DNA of 64,000 bases from Kribbella voronezhensis. Its GTDB lineage: Bacteria; Actinomycetota; Actinomycetes; Propionibacteriales; Kribbellaceae. The translations under genes and the position numbers were made by a program. The DNA is taken from positions 2,529,154 through 2,593,153 of the forward strand of contig NZ_SOCE01000001.1 of NCBI RefSeq assembly GCF_004365175.1, given 5' to 3'. The notes under the pieces were generated by a model. That model saw nothing but the letters and a program-made list of their open reading frames with translations. It ran no database searches and was not told where the DNA came from. Positions 8,510-16,506 of this stretch are shown here, in pieces (positions within the stretch are counted from its first letter, which is position 1; every line of letters starts with the position of its first letter).

Positions 8510-9709
8510 CTAGTCGCTACTGCCCCCGCTCGTGGTGCCGGCAGTGTCGAAGACTGCGTCGCGGGCGAAACTCAGGGCTGACTGCAACGCCCCGGCGAGG
8601 ACAGGATCGGTCTGGATGGCGGTCATCAGCAGTCGCGGCCGCGGTACGGCGAGTTCGGCGAGCTCCTCCTCGACGAGCCCTCGCAACCGCTCGCCGCCGG
8701 CCGTGATGACGCCACCGGAGAGCACGATCAACTCCGGGTCGACCACGGCGACGATCGCGGCCAGACCGACCGCGAGGCGATGCGCGAACTCGTTCAGCAA
8801 GGCGTCACCGGCACCCGGAGTCTGCAGTGCGACGCCGATCGCGGCTTCCGGCGTACGGGCTCGGAGGCCGAGCGAGCGTGCCAGCTCGAGGACCGGTTCA
8901 CCACCGGCGAGTTCCTGGAATCCGCCGGCATTGTTGCGACCGACGTTGCGGACCAGCGGCGTACCGGGCAAGGGCAGGAAGGCGACCTCGCCGGCGCCGC
9001 CGGTGGCGCCGCGGAGCAGGCGACCGCCGATCACGATCGCGGCGCCGATGCCTTCCTCGCCCCAGAGCAGGACGAAGTTGTCGCTGTCGCGGGCATGGCC
9101 GACCTGGCGCTCAGCCACCGCGGCGAGGTTGACGTCGTTCTCGACCTCGAGCGGTACTGCGATGGCCTCGGCGAGCTCGTCGAGCAGGTGCGGAGCGTGC
9201 CAGCCGGGCAGGTGGGTCGCGTACCTGAGGCGGCCGGTGGTCGGGTCGAATCCACCGGGCGTCCCGATCGACACGCGCCTCAGGCGATCCCGGCTCAGGC
9301 CCGCCTCGCCGAGGGCGCCGTCGATGGTCTTCATCACCCGCTCGACCGTGCCGCTCGCACTTCGCCCGGGCGTCGGCAACTCGAAGGTGCCGACCACCTT
9401 GCCGGTCAGATCAGCGATGGCTGCGCGGAACCTCGCCGGCGTGACATCCAGGCCGGCGACGTACGCGATGTCACCGTTGATCTCGTAGAGCTGCGCGTTC
9501 GGCCCGGGCCGGCCGGCGCTCGTACCGCGAGCGCGAACCAGCCCCGCACTCTCCAGCCGCGCAAGCAGCTGCGAGGCGGTCGGCTTCGACAGCCCACTCA
9601 GATTGCCCAGCGTCGTCCGCGACAACGGCCCTTGCGTGAGCAACAGCTCAAGCGCGGCCCGATCATTCATCGCCCGCAACAACCGAGGAGTCCCCGGGGT
9701 ACCAGCCAT
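8510..9709 (-). CDS. ROK family transcriptional repressor of the sugar operon
   Basis: 399 residues: an N-terminal winged HTH at about 15-75 (LLTQGPLSRTTLGNLSGLSKPTASQLLARLESAGLV) followed by a ROK sugar-binding domain with the glycine-rich VGTPGGFD and VLLWGEEGIGAAIVIGGRLLRGATGGAGE segments. The usual ROK zinc-binding cysteine cluster (CxCGxxGC) is not visible. This cluster is also absent or altered in a number of ROK repressors. It lies upstream of the binding-protein gene in the same direction, and a palindrome 28 bp upstream of its start is a good self-operator. Sugar-controlled repression of the operon is inferred. Confidence 0.88.
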   Translation of the reverse strand: MAGTPGTPRLLRAMNDRAALELLLTQGPLSRTTLGNLSGLSKPTASQLLARLESAGLVRARGTSAGRPGPNAQLYEINGDIAYVAGLDVTPARFRAAIADLTGKVVGTFELPTPGRSASGTVERVMKTIDGALGEAGLSRDRLRRVSIGTPGGFDPTTGRLRYATHLPGWHAPHLLDELAEAIAVPLEVENDVNLAAVAERQVGHARDSDNFVLLWGEEGIGAAIVIGGRLLRGATGGAGEVAFLPLPGTPLVRNVGRNNAGGFQELAGGEPVLELARSLGLRARTPEAAIGVALQTPGAGDALLNEFAHRLAVGLAAIVAVVDPELIVLSGGVITAGGERLRGLVEEELAELAVPRPRLLMTAIQTDPVLAGALQSALSFARDAVFDTAGTTSGGSSD

Positions 9710-9736
9710 CCCCCGACCTCCTCACCCTCGAACTGT

Positions 9737-9751
9737 TAGGAAACTTTCCTA
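9737..9751. promoter_or_regulatory. Putative ROK repressor operator
   Basis: TAGGAAA-C-TTTCCTA is a perfect 7-bp inverted repeat around one base, 28 bp upstream of the ROK start codon and overlapping where its promoter should lie. ROK repressors of actinobacteria often bind palindromes of this GGAAA/TTTCC kind. I saw no second copy in the 96 bp gap before the binding-protein gene. Confidence 0.6.
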
Positions 9752-9802
9752 TTAACCCGAGACCGTACGGAGATATCCAGACCCTGTCAATCGATCAGCC
9801 CG

Positions 9803-10198
9803 TCACGATTGGGCGCGACGCGAACGGCGACGCCGCCCGAGGACACCGACCAGTACGCCGTATGCCAGTCCAGCCGGCACGGCGAGCTCGATACTCAGCC
9901 GATCGTCAAGCCGCGTCGACAGAAACAGATAGCCGCCCAAGCCCACCCACGCAGACATGTAGGCGCTCAGGAGAATCGGGTGACGGTTCTCCCAGTCCAG
10001 GGAACGACCATCGCGCAGATATCTCGGCGAAACGGCCATCAGAACCGCCAGGGGGCAGAACAGCAGACACCAGAGCGCATTGCGCAGGCTGGGCTCAGCG
10101 ATGAAAGTGCCGATCCATCCCAAGCCGAGCACGGCGGCGGTGCCCCACCGCACCACTTTCGGCGGTTCGAAGGTCTTCTCGACCACCGGTTCGTCCAC
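9803..10198 (-). CDS. Small integral membrane protein of unknown function
   Basis: 131 residues with three to four hydrophobic segments (WGTAAVLGLGWIGTFIA, ALWCLLFCPLAVLMAV, a YMSAWVGLGGYLFL segment, and a final VPAGLAYGVLVGVLG) and a basic C-terminus RRRRSRRAQ. I do not recognise a family. The GTG start at 10198 shares its G with the TAG stop of the uracil-DNA glycosylase gene, which supports this start over longer readings. Co-transcription with ung says nothing clear about function. Confidence 0.6.
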   Translation of the reverse strand: MDEPVVEKTFEPPKVVRWGTAAVLGLGWIGTFIAEPSLRNALWCLLFCPLAVLMAVSPRYLRDGRSLDWENRHPILLSAYMSAWVGLGGYLFLSTRLDDRLSIELAVPAGLAYGVLVGVLGRRRRSRRAQS

Positions 10199-10875
10199 TA
10201 GGGCAGGCGCCAGTCGACCGGGGTGCCGCCTTGTTCGATCAGGAGGGCGTTGACTCGGCTGAACGGTCGCGAACCGAAGAACCCGCGATCGGCAGACATC
10301 GGACTCGGGTGCGCGCTCTCGACGTACGGCGTACTGCCGAGCATCGGCTTCAGCGTCTGCGCATCCCGCCCCCACAGGATCGCCACCAGCGGCCCGCCAC
10401 GCTTCACCAACGCGTGAATCGCCTGCTCTGTAACGGCTTCCCAGCCTTTACCGCGATGCGAGCCGGACTTCCCCGGCTGCACTGTCAGCACTCTGTTCAG
10501 CATCAGCACGCCCTGCTCAGCCCACGGCGTCAGATCCCCGTTCGACGGCGCCGGTACGCCGACGTCGGCCATCAGCTCTTTGTAGATGTTCGCCAGACTC
10601 CGCGGAATCGGCCGCACATCAGGCGCCACCGAAAAACTCAACCCCACCGGATGCCCCGGCGTCGGATAGGGATCCTGCCCCACCACCAACACCTTCACCT
10701 CGTCCAACGGCTGCTTGAACGCCCGCAACACGTTCTCCCCCGCCGGCAGATACGGCCGCCCCGCGGCGATCTCCGCCCGCAGGAACTCCCCCATCCGCGC
10801 AACCACCCCCTCCACCGGCGCCAACGCCTCAGCCCAATCCGCCGCCACCAGCTCACCCAACGCCAAAGGACTCAC
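10198..10875 (-). CDS. ung: Uracil-DNA glycosylase, family 1
   Basis: 225 residues. The water-activating motif [18 protein letters not shown] is at about 66, and the DNA-intercalation/catalytic motif [18 protein letters not shown], with the catalytic histidine, is at about 190. The uracil-recognition region [10 protein letters not shown] lies in between. The enzyme removes uracil from DNA at the start of base excision repair. The GTG at 10875 is preceded by GGAAGG at 9 bp and gives the usual length; a longer ATG frame is rejected. Confidence 0.95.
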   Translation of the reverse strand: MSPLALGELVAADWAEALAPVEGVVARMGEFLRAEIAAGRPYLPAGENVLRAFKQPLDEVKVLVVGQDPYPTPGHPVGLSFSVAPDVRPIPRSLANIYKELMADVGVPAPSNGDLTPWAEQGVLMLNRVLTVQPGKSGSHRGKGWEAVTEQAIHALVKRGGPLVAILWGRDAQTLKPMLGSTPYVESAHPSPMSADRGFFGSRPFSRVNALLIEQGGTPVDWRLP

Positions 10876-11175
10876 CCGCCAACCTTCCCACCAGCCCACC
10901 CCCCAACGCCAACAGACTTCCCCCAACGCCCCGCCGCAGTCGTTCCTCCGTCACTCCCACTCCGGCGCTCCCACCCACCCCTCCCCCGCCACTCCTCCGT
11001 CCCAGCCCGTGCCCACGCGCGGGCACCCTCCTGCCGACCGTCCTGCAGAGGCGCCACGACCCCAGCCGCCACACCCCCCGACTCTGCGAGACCCGCCACG
11101 CTCGCGACACCCCGCCACACCCCGGCGCCCCCGGACACCCGCCATATCCCGCCACCCCGACACCCGCCACACTCC

Positions 11176-11230
11176 CGCGCGATCCCGCGCGATCCCCGCG
11201 CGATCCCCGCGCGATCCCGCGCGATCCGCG
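11176..11230. repeat. Short tandem GATCCC-CGCGC iterations
   Basis: About five head-to-tail copies of a 10-11 bp unit built from CGCGC and GATCCC. It is low complexity and lies inside the gene-free spacer. Confidence 0.6.
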
Positions 11231-11638
11231 AGCGAACAGCACGGCATCTCGCCCTCCAAGCTCGGCCCGCAAGGTGTCCACATCGACCCGTTCGCCTGAT
11301 TCACGGCAGCCGATGCTCGACGTCAATGACGAACTCCTCCGTCAACAGATACCTCCGGGGACCAGCCACCGACGCCGTCGAGCCGAGCCACCTACGCCAT
11401 GGCGCCGGGCCGCCGGCTCACCGCCTCACCGGGCGCCAACTCAGATTGGCGAGACGGAGGCCGCCGAGCCGTCGAGCGGTCGAGCGGTCGAGCCGTCGAG
11501 GGCAACTACTCAGGTCGGCAGGACGGGCCGCCGAAGCACGTCGCCGCCAGAGGGCAAGCCGTGCTCGTCAAAGTTGGTACGGCCTTGGGGTACCGGCGGG
11601 CGACGTCGAGCGGACCAGCAGGGAACCGCTCATGCGCG

Positions 11639-11836
11639 GTGCTGGCGCCAGATGGAACGCCCGACCGGGAGCAGTGCTGGCGCCAGGTGCAACCCCCCGA
11701 CCGGGAGCGGTACTGGCGCCGGGTGCACCCCCCCGACCGGGAGCGGTACTGGCGCCGGGTGCAACCCCCGACCGGGAGCGGTACTAGGGCCAGGTGCAAC
11801 CCCCGACCGGGAGCCGTACCGGCGCCAGGTGGAATG
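11639..11836. repeat. Minisatellite of 35-36 bp units, about 5.5 copies
   Basis: The string GACCGGGAGC recurs at 11,663, 11,699, 11,735, 11,770 and 11,805, so the spacing is 36, 36, 35 and 35 bp. Each unit holds GGTACTGGCGCC(G/A)GGTGCA followed by a C-run. The 35-bp units break any reading frame, so the array is not a coding repeat. Units are contiguous with no variable spacers. Confidence 0.85.
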
Positions 11837-11946
11837 TCCGGCTTCGCCGCCTGTCGATGGGCGGCGGGAGGTCCCGGCTCACGACGGCGCGCGAGCGGAC
11901 GAAGTACTGGTGGTTCGTTTGTGGCTCCTGGTTGGAGCCGGAGTGG

Positions 11947-13386
11947 TTAGCCGGTGTCGAGGTGGGTGGGGCCCCAGGGGTCGAAGTCGGGGGTGGGGTT
12001 TGTGGGGAAGGGGGCTGGGTCTTCTACCAGCGGGAAGGCGCGGACCGGGCGCAAGGGGGTGTGACCGGCGGGGTTTGTGACCTCGTCGTCAACGGCAGCC
12101 TCGCGGATTAGGGCCGCGGGGAAGCTTCGGGGTGGGTCGGTCCAGCGGGGGCGGGTGACCTGGACTTTCCCGTTGGTGATGGTGACGGTGAAGTGACCCG
12201 CGTGGACTGCGAGGTGGTGGACGCCGCACAGCAATGCGAGGTTTTCCAAGCTGGTCGAGCCGCCGTCGGCCCAGTGCACGATGTGGTGGGCGTGGCAGTA
12301 GCGGGGCGCCGCGCCGCAGACGACGCATCCTTTGTCGCGGCGGTTGAGTGCTTCGCGCAGAGCCTTGGTGACGTACCGGTGTTCGCGGCCGACGTCGAGG
12401 GGCTCGGACTCCGAGCCGAGAACGACCGGGATGATCCCGGCATCGCAGGCCAGGCGCCGGACTGCCGAGGCAGACAAGCCGTCCCCGAATTGGAGCTCGC
12501 CGATCGCATTGCGGGTATCGCTGACGAGGTCGGCATAGTCGATGGTGACGGTGACGTGTGGCTTGACGCCACCACGGCCGGGAAGGTCACCGGTGTCGGC
12601 TGCTGCCGTCAGAATCTGAACGAGAGCATCGGCCTGGCGCTTCTCACGCGATCGTGGATCGAATTGCCCGTCGACCTTGTGCGGCTTGGCGGCTGCTTCG
12701 ACGAGGGTGCGGAGAAGTTCGGCGTTGTCATTGGCGAGGAAACCGGCGAACTTGACGCCCTGATCGGCGTTAGTCAGGCGTAACGCCTCTCGCCGAGCGG
12801 CCGCTTCTTCAGCCGGCTCAGGCCCGTCGGTATCCAAGACATCGCGAATCCGCTGGCCGAGTCTCCTCAGCTCGCCAGGGCGCAGGTGCCGGGCAGCCTC
12901 GACCAGTTGCTGCTCAGCCACCAGCAGGTCCTCCACCTCAACGTTGGCCTTGGGTACTGCTTCGAGCGCAGACACGATCGCTTCGGCCTGCCCGACGTGC
13001 AGCAGCACCGGCAGCAGCTCCTGATCCGTTTCGTCAGCCGCTACACCTTCGCCAGGCGCGGAATCGGAGTACTGCACCATCGCGTCATCCCCCGGCGGCG
13101 CGAAGGGATCGGGCAGCGCGGCGGTCACGGCCGGGTACTTCGACAAGGCGGCAGCCAGATTCAGATCCCGTTGAACCTGAGGCTGATTGAGCCGGTACCG
13201 CGCGGACACGAACCGCACGGTGCTTTCACCACTGATCTCCTTGGTCCGACCGGTCTCCTCCAGACGACCAAGTACGCCGAGCCGATAGGTCTCCAGGCGC
13301 GCGAACTCGGCGTGCAACGCGTCGAGAGCAGCGACCGCTTCGTCGCCACTCATCGCCCACGAAGGCCGAAGAACCTGGAGTTCCAT
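11947..13386 (-). CDS. DUF222 / HNH endonuclease domain protein (13E12-repeat-like)
   Basis: 479 residues with the two-part layout common in actinobacteria. An N-terminal helical DUF222 domain (LDALHAEFARLETYRLGVLGRLEE, then VRFVSARYRLNQPQVQRDL) is followed by a C-terminal HNH nuclease motif with CVVCGA, HAHHIVHWADGGSTSLENL and LCGVHHLAVH, which supply the metal-binding histidines and cysteines. Such proteins occur in many copies per genome and their cellular role is unsettled. The ATG at 13386 starts at the conserved N-terminus; the much longer upstream open frame has no family character. Confidence 0.85.
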   Translation of the reverse strand: MELQVLRPSWAMSGDEAVAALDALHAEFARLETYRLGVLGRLEETGRTKEISGESTVRFVSARYRLNQPQVQRDLNLAAALSKYPAVTAALPDPFAPPGDDAMVQYSDSAPGEGVAADETDQELLPVLLHVGQAEAIVSALEAVPKANVEVEDLLVAEQQLVEAARHLRPGELRRLGQRIRDVLDTDGPEPAEEAAARREALRLTNADQGVKFAGFLANDNAELLRTLVEAAAKPHKVDGQFDPRSREKRQADALVQILTAAADTGDLPGRGGVKPHVTVTIDYADLVSDTRNAIGELQFGDGLSASAVRRLACDAGIIPVVLGSESEPLDVGREHRYVTKALREALNRRDKGCVVCGAAPRYCHAHHIVHWADGGSTSLENLALLCGVHHLAVHAGHFTVTITNGKVQVTRPRWTDPPRSFPAALIREAAVDDEVTNPAGHTPLRPVRAFPLVEDPAPFPTNPTPDFDPWGPTHLDTG

Positions 13387-13727
13387 ACCCCAAACCCTAA
13401 CCCCACCCACCGACAGTTTCTGAGCCCACAACCCCTTACCTACAAGGGATTTCGACCGCGCGCCACAACGCGAGTTCTCCACAGCACCAGACAACCCTGT
13501 GGACGGAGGACCCGGCCAGGAGCCAACCCGCATCTGGTCGCGAGCCGCGATGGAGGAGCGGCGGGTTGGGGTGGGCGGGAGCAGGCGGGAGTGACGGAGG
13601 AACGAGCGCGATGGCTGCGCGGGGACGTAGTACGAGGCGTGTTGGTCAGACGGAAGCGTTGAAGCGCCTGGTAGGAATTGCACTGGCCTCGCAAGGTATG
13701 AGCTTGCGAGGCCTTTGTGTGGGTGGA
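13387..13727. other. 341-bp intergenic region upstream of the HNH gene
   Basis: This holds the promoter side of the HNH gene and, at its far end, a strong hairpin after the secreted-protein gene (separate entry). No coding frame is convincing. Confidence 0.5.
13685..13716 (-). terminator. Hairpin terminator after the secreted repeat protein
   Basis: GGCCTCGCAAG, a 7-nt loop, then CTTGCGAGGCC make an 11-bp perfect stem, 15 bp past the stop of the minus-strand gene at 13,728. The T-rich tail (TTTGTGT) is on the plus-strand side, so it may stop plus-strand transcripts as well. Confidence 0.65.
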
Positions 13728-14582
13728 TCAGGCGGTGGCGCAGACGGCGTAGGCGGTGAGGGACCAAGTGGCTGTGGTGCCGTCCTGGTCTTCGAAGGCT
13801 TCGGCTCGGACCGAGGTGAGGTCTTCGGAGGGGACCACGTCGTCGAGGAGGACCTGGCCTTTGGCGTTGGTGAGTTCGTGGCCCGTGCCGACGACCTTCT
13901 TGCCCGCGGGACAGGTGGCGGTCACAGACTTGTTCGTCGCCGAGTCGGTGGGCGATGTCGCCGCCACCCGCTCGAGACCGGGCAGGGCTTCGCCGCAGCG
14001 GGCACTGGCGGTCGCGCTCCAGTTGTCGGCGCGGCCCGCCTGGGACTCGAAGACGTCGACGGTCACCTTGGTCAGATCGGCGCTCGGGATCGCATCGTCC
14101 AGAACCAGCCGGCCGCCATCCGACGTACTGGCTGCCGCGCCGGTCGTGAAGGTTCCGGCCGGGCAGCTGACCGTGACAGCCTTCTCGGCTGCGGAGTTGG
14201 ACGCAGTGAAGGCGTTCACCGAGTCGCGTCGACCCATGTCAGAGCAGATCGCGTACGCCGTGACGGACCACGTGTTCGCAGTACCGTCGGCGTCTTCGTC
14301 GGCGGAGACGCTGCCCCACTCGCGCTCGATGTCCGTGTACGTCGACAGGCCGGCCTGGCCGCGGCCGCCGGACACCTCGCCGCCCGCTCCGGTGATCGAC
14401 TCGCCTGGCGCGCATTCGGCGGTCGCCCGCGCAGTGGCAGGCGAGCCGACAGCGGAGGCCGCGGCAACCCGGTGCAGACCCGGTACTGCGGCCGTCGCCG
14501 CTTGGGCGCTGAGGACGGTGAACGGGGCGAGCGCGGCGGCGAGCAGGGCCGCGCCGAACGAGGTGGCTGCAAACGGAGTCAT
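13728..14582 (-). CDS. Secreted protein with three related cysteine-containing repeats
   Basis: 284 residues. A signal peptide (AALLAAALAPFTVLSAQA) is followed by three related modules of about 80-85 residues. Each module has a CPAG or CAPG motif, a (T/V)TGxG-like turn, a line of acidic residues (LDDAIPSADLT, LDDVVPSEDLT), and ends in a W(S)xTAYAxC strand. The paired cysteines suggest one disulphide per module. I do not recognise a named family and propose no activity. It is transcribed away from the RHH-like gene across a short divergent promoter region. Confidence 0.7.
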   Translation of the reverse strand: MTPFAATSFGAALLAAALAPFTVLSAQAATAAVPGLHRVAAASAVGSPATARATAECAPGESITGAGGEVSGGRGQAGLSTYTDIEREWGSVSADEDADGTANTWSVTAYAICSDMGRRDSVNAFTASNSAAEKAVTVSCPAGTFTTGAAASTSDGGRLVLDDAIPSADLTKVTVDVFESQAGRADNWSATASARCGEALPGLERVAATSPTDSATNKSVTATCPAGKKVVGTGHELTNAKGQVLLDDVVPSEDLTSVRAEAFEDQDGTTATWSLTAYAVCATA

Positions 14583-14657
14583 GCGGCCTACGGTCTCCGA
14601 CGATTCCGGTCTGGACCACCCATTCCAGACCGATCGAAACTCCAGCCCTTGACCTCT

Positions 14658-14675
14658 ATGTAATCATGATTACAT
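14658..14675. promoter_or_regulatory. 18-bp perfect palindrome overlapping a start codon
   Basis: ATGTAATCATGATTACAT is a perfect palindrome whose last two bases are the first two bases of the ATG at 14,674. A transcript starting there would have essentially no leader, and a protein bound to this site would block both the promoter and the start codon. The downstream protein has a C-terminal ribbon-helix-helix-like segment, so self-repression is a reasonable hypothesis. Confidence 0.65.
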
Positions 14676-15213
14676 GAATACACAGCATGAGGGTGAGCGA
14701 GTGAGGGGTTGGCTGACCGGCCGGCTCCCCTCGGCCTGGTTCGAGGGTGAACCAGAGGTGAGTATCGACCGCGACGAGATCCTCGTGGTCGGCACGATCC
14801 CGGCTCCGCAGCAGGACGGCGAGGTCAGCGCGGCCGCGCGGTCCGCCGCCGAGGAGGGCCGGATCAAGCAGTTCCGGGAGGACACCCGGGAGAAGCGGAT
14901 CGAGATCGCCCGCGAACTCGAGCACGCGACCCGCAAGAAGGTCGCCTGGGGCGTCCAGGCCGGCGGCACGCGCACAGTCTTCACGTCGCTGTCCGCGCCG
15001 GTGATGACCCGGCTGCGGCAGCCGGAGCGGCAGGTGCTGGACACGCTCGTCGACGCCGGCGTCGCGCGCTCCCGCAGCGACGCGCTCGGCTGGTGCGTGA
15101 AGCTGGTCGCCCAGCACAGCGAAAGCTGGCTGGCCGAACTGCGCGACGCGATGGCCAAGGTCGAGGACGTCCGCCGCGCCGGCCCCGACGCCACTGCCGC
15201 GACCGAGAGCTGA
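14674..15213 (+). CDS. Conserved actinobacterial protein, possible RHH-type DNA-binding domain
   Basis: 179 residues with no signal peptide. The N-terminal part (GWLTGRLPSAWFEGEPEVSI, then DEILVVGTI) looks like a small beta domain. A charged helical middle (EEGRIKQFREDTREKRIEIARELEHATRKKVAWG) is followed by RQPERQVLDTLVDAGVARSRSDAL, which has the spacing of a ribbon-helix-helix helix pair. The start is fixed by the palindrome and the protein pattern; no Shine-Dalgarno site is present, which fits leaderless translation. I cannot give a molecular function beyond possible DNA binding. Confidence 0.7.
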   Translation: MNTQHEGERVRGWLTGRLPSAWFEGEPEVSIDRDEILVVGTIPAPQQDGEVSAAARSAAEEGRIKQFREDTREKRIEIARELEHATRKKVAWGVQAGGTRTVFTSLSAPVMTRLRQPERQVLDTLVDAGVARSRSDALGWCVKLVAQHSESWLAELRDAMAKVEDVRRAGPDATAATES

Positions 15214-15241
15214 AGTCCCGCGAAGGCATCACAGCGGCCGA

Positions 15242-15280
15242 CGGTTCGTAGTACAGGGCCATGGTCTGTACTACGAACCG
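15242..15280. terminator. 15-bp perfect stem between convergent genes
   Basis: CGGTTCGTAGTACAG, a 9-nt loop, then CTGTACTACGAACCG. It lies just past the stop of the plus-strand gene and before the end of the minus-strand gene, so a bidirectional terminator is the simplest reading. There is no T-run, and an operator or recombination site cannot be excluded. Confidence 0.5.
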
Positions 15281-15288
15281 CTCGGTGA

Positions 15289-15326
15289 GGCGGGCTCGAT
15301 CCGATCCGACCGAGCCCGCCGGTTTC
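15289..15326. terminator. GC-rich hairpin between convergent genes
   Basis: GGCGGGCTCG, a 12-nt loop, then CGAGCCCGCC, followed by GGTTTCC. This is a second stem in the same convergent gap and a likely terminator. Confidence 0.55.
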
Positions 15327-15370
15327 CTCAGGCCGGCGAGTGGGAGGTGGCCCCTTCCGGCCCGAGGGGT

Positions 15371-16258
15371 CTACCGGTTGTCGCCGGTCCAGTTGCCGTT
15401 CGAACCGCTGGTGCCGTTCGACCAGCTACCGGACTGCTGCGAACCGTGCGCTGCCGGGTACGGCGCCTCCGCGGTCCCCTGACCGTTCGAGTAACTACCG
15501 TCGCCCTGGTCGTAGCCGCCCTGTCGCTGGTTCGGGTCGTAGCCACCGTGGTTCGGGACGTAGCTCTGGCCCGCAGTGCCGTTGGCAGGAGCAGCCGACT
15601 TCATCGCAGAACCACGCTCGAACAGCGTCTGCAGTGCCTGGCCGGCCAGCTCGCGGCCCCCGAGGCCGAAAGCGAGTCCGAGCGCCAGGGCCGCACCACC
15701 GAGCACGATCAGCAGCGTGTTGCCGGTCAGCTGGACCGCGATGCCGAGCTGGGTCAGCGCCGCGAACGCCGCGTACACGAGGATCGCGTACCGGCCGACC
15801 TTGGCCAGCGTCTCGTTGCCGGTCGCCCCACGGATGATCGCGGCCAGGAAGTTCGCGAACAGCGCCGCCAGGCAGACGATCACGATCGCGGCGAAGATGC
15901 GCGGGATGTAGCCGAGCATGTCGCTCATGAAGTTCGAGATCTCCGGTACGCCGAGCGCGGAGGCGAACATCGTGAAGCTGATCAGGAACACGAACCAGAA
16001 CACGACCTTGCCCAGCATCGCCGACGCGGTCAGCCCGGTGCCCGACCGCTGCAGCACGCCGGACACACCGGCCCGTTCCATCCATTGGTCGAACCCGACC
16101 TTGCCGAGCAGTTTCCCGACCAGCTTGCCGAGCACCTTGGCGACGATGTAGCCGACGACCAGGATGACGAGGCCGCCGAGCAGGTTCGGGACGAACCCGA
16201 GAAGCTTGCTGAAGGCATCTTCGAACGGTTGCGTGAAGTCGATTGCCAGTGCGGACAT
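15371..16258 (-). CDS. Membrane protein with MscS-type conserved TM helices
   Basis: 295 residues. It begins FEDAFSKLLGFVPNLLGGLVILVVGYIVAKVLGKLV, the repeated TM-helix unit seen in small MscS-related proteins. Three further membrane segments follow, including the glycine-rich ALALGLAFGLGGRELAGQAL that corresponds to the pore-lining region of mechanosensitive channels. The C-terminal 80 residues are a low-complexity Gly/Asn/Ser/Gln tail and the large MscS beta domain is missing. The ATG at 16258 has an AGAGGAAGG site. A role in membrane-tension or osmotic response is inferred from family only. Confidence 0.8.
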   Translation of the reverse strand: MSALAIDFTQPFEDAFSKLLGFVPNLLGGLVILVVGYIVAKVLGKLVGKLLGKVGFDQWMERAGVSGVLQRSGTGLTASAMLGKVVFWFVFLISFTMFASALGVPEISNFMSDMLGYIPRIFAAIVIVCLAALFANFLAAIIRGATGNETLAKVGRYAILVYAAFAALTQLGIAVQLTGNTLLIVLGGAALALGLAFGLGGRELAGQALQTLFERGSAMKSAAPANGTAGQSYVPNHGGYDPNQRQGGYDQGDGSYSNGQGTAEAPYPAAHGSQQSGSWSNGTSGSNGNWTGDNR

Positions 16259-16506
16259 CGGCCTTCCTCTCCGGATTGGCCCGCACCCGCCCCGCACGCA
16301 TGCATCCGCGCGACTCCGGCTACGGGCGGATTGCAGTGGTGTCTGACTCACCCGTGCCCCCGCAAACCGCCCGCAAACCTCATTCAGTAACGCAATGTGA
16401 TTGCTTAAGGCAAGAACAGTGATGACCGGCCGGTACTCCGGCGCAAAGCGCGGCCGGGTGCACCCGGCCGCACCGGGACTTCGAGGCGTCTTGAGATGAT
16501 GACGGG

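Larger units (their letters stand above)
10876..11946. other. 1.07-kb intergenic spacer, repeat-rich, no convincing gene
   Basis: This gap lies between ung and the HNH gene, both on the minus strand. The first 420 bp is a strand-asymmetric, C-rich low-complexity stretch that includes short GATCCC-GCGC iterations near 11,176-11,230. The second half has a GTCGAGC iteration (about 11,464-11,500) and a 35-36 bp minisatellite (separate entry). Open frames exist on both strands, but their composition follows the repeats and none shows family features or a good start. I see no promoter that I would defend. Confidence 0.6.

Noticed and set aside
10853..11326. Minus-strand Gly/Arg-rich frame upstream of ung
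   Set aside because: It follows the low-complexity C-rich tract; no ribosome site, no family, and alternative frames are equally open.
11639..11836. Possible CRISPR array (repeat period 35-36 bp)
   Set aside because: The units are contiguous and near-identical over the whole period; there are no variable spacers and no cas genes in the window.
13387..13767. 127-residue N-terminal extension of the HNH protein
   Set aside because: Composition is non-coding (Pro/Ser/Arg-rich), it covers a terminator hairpin, and the family begins at the ATG at 13,386.
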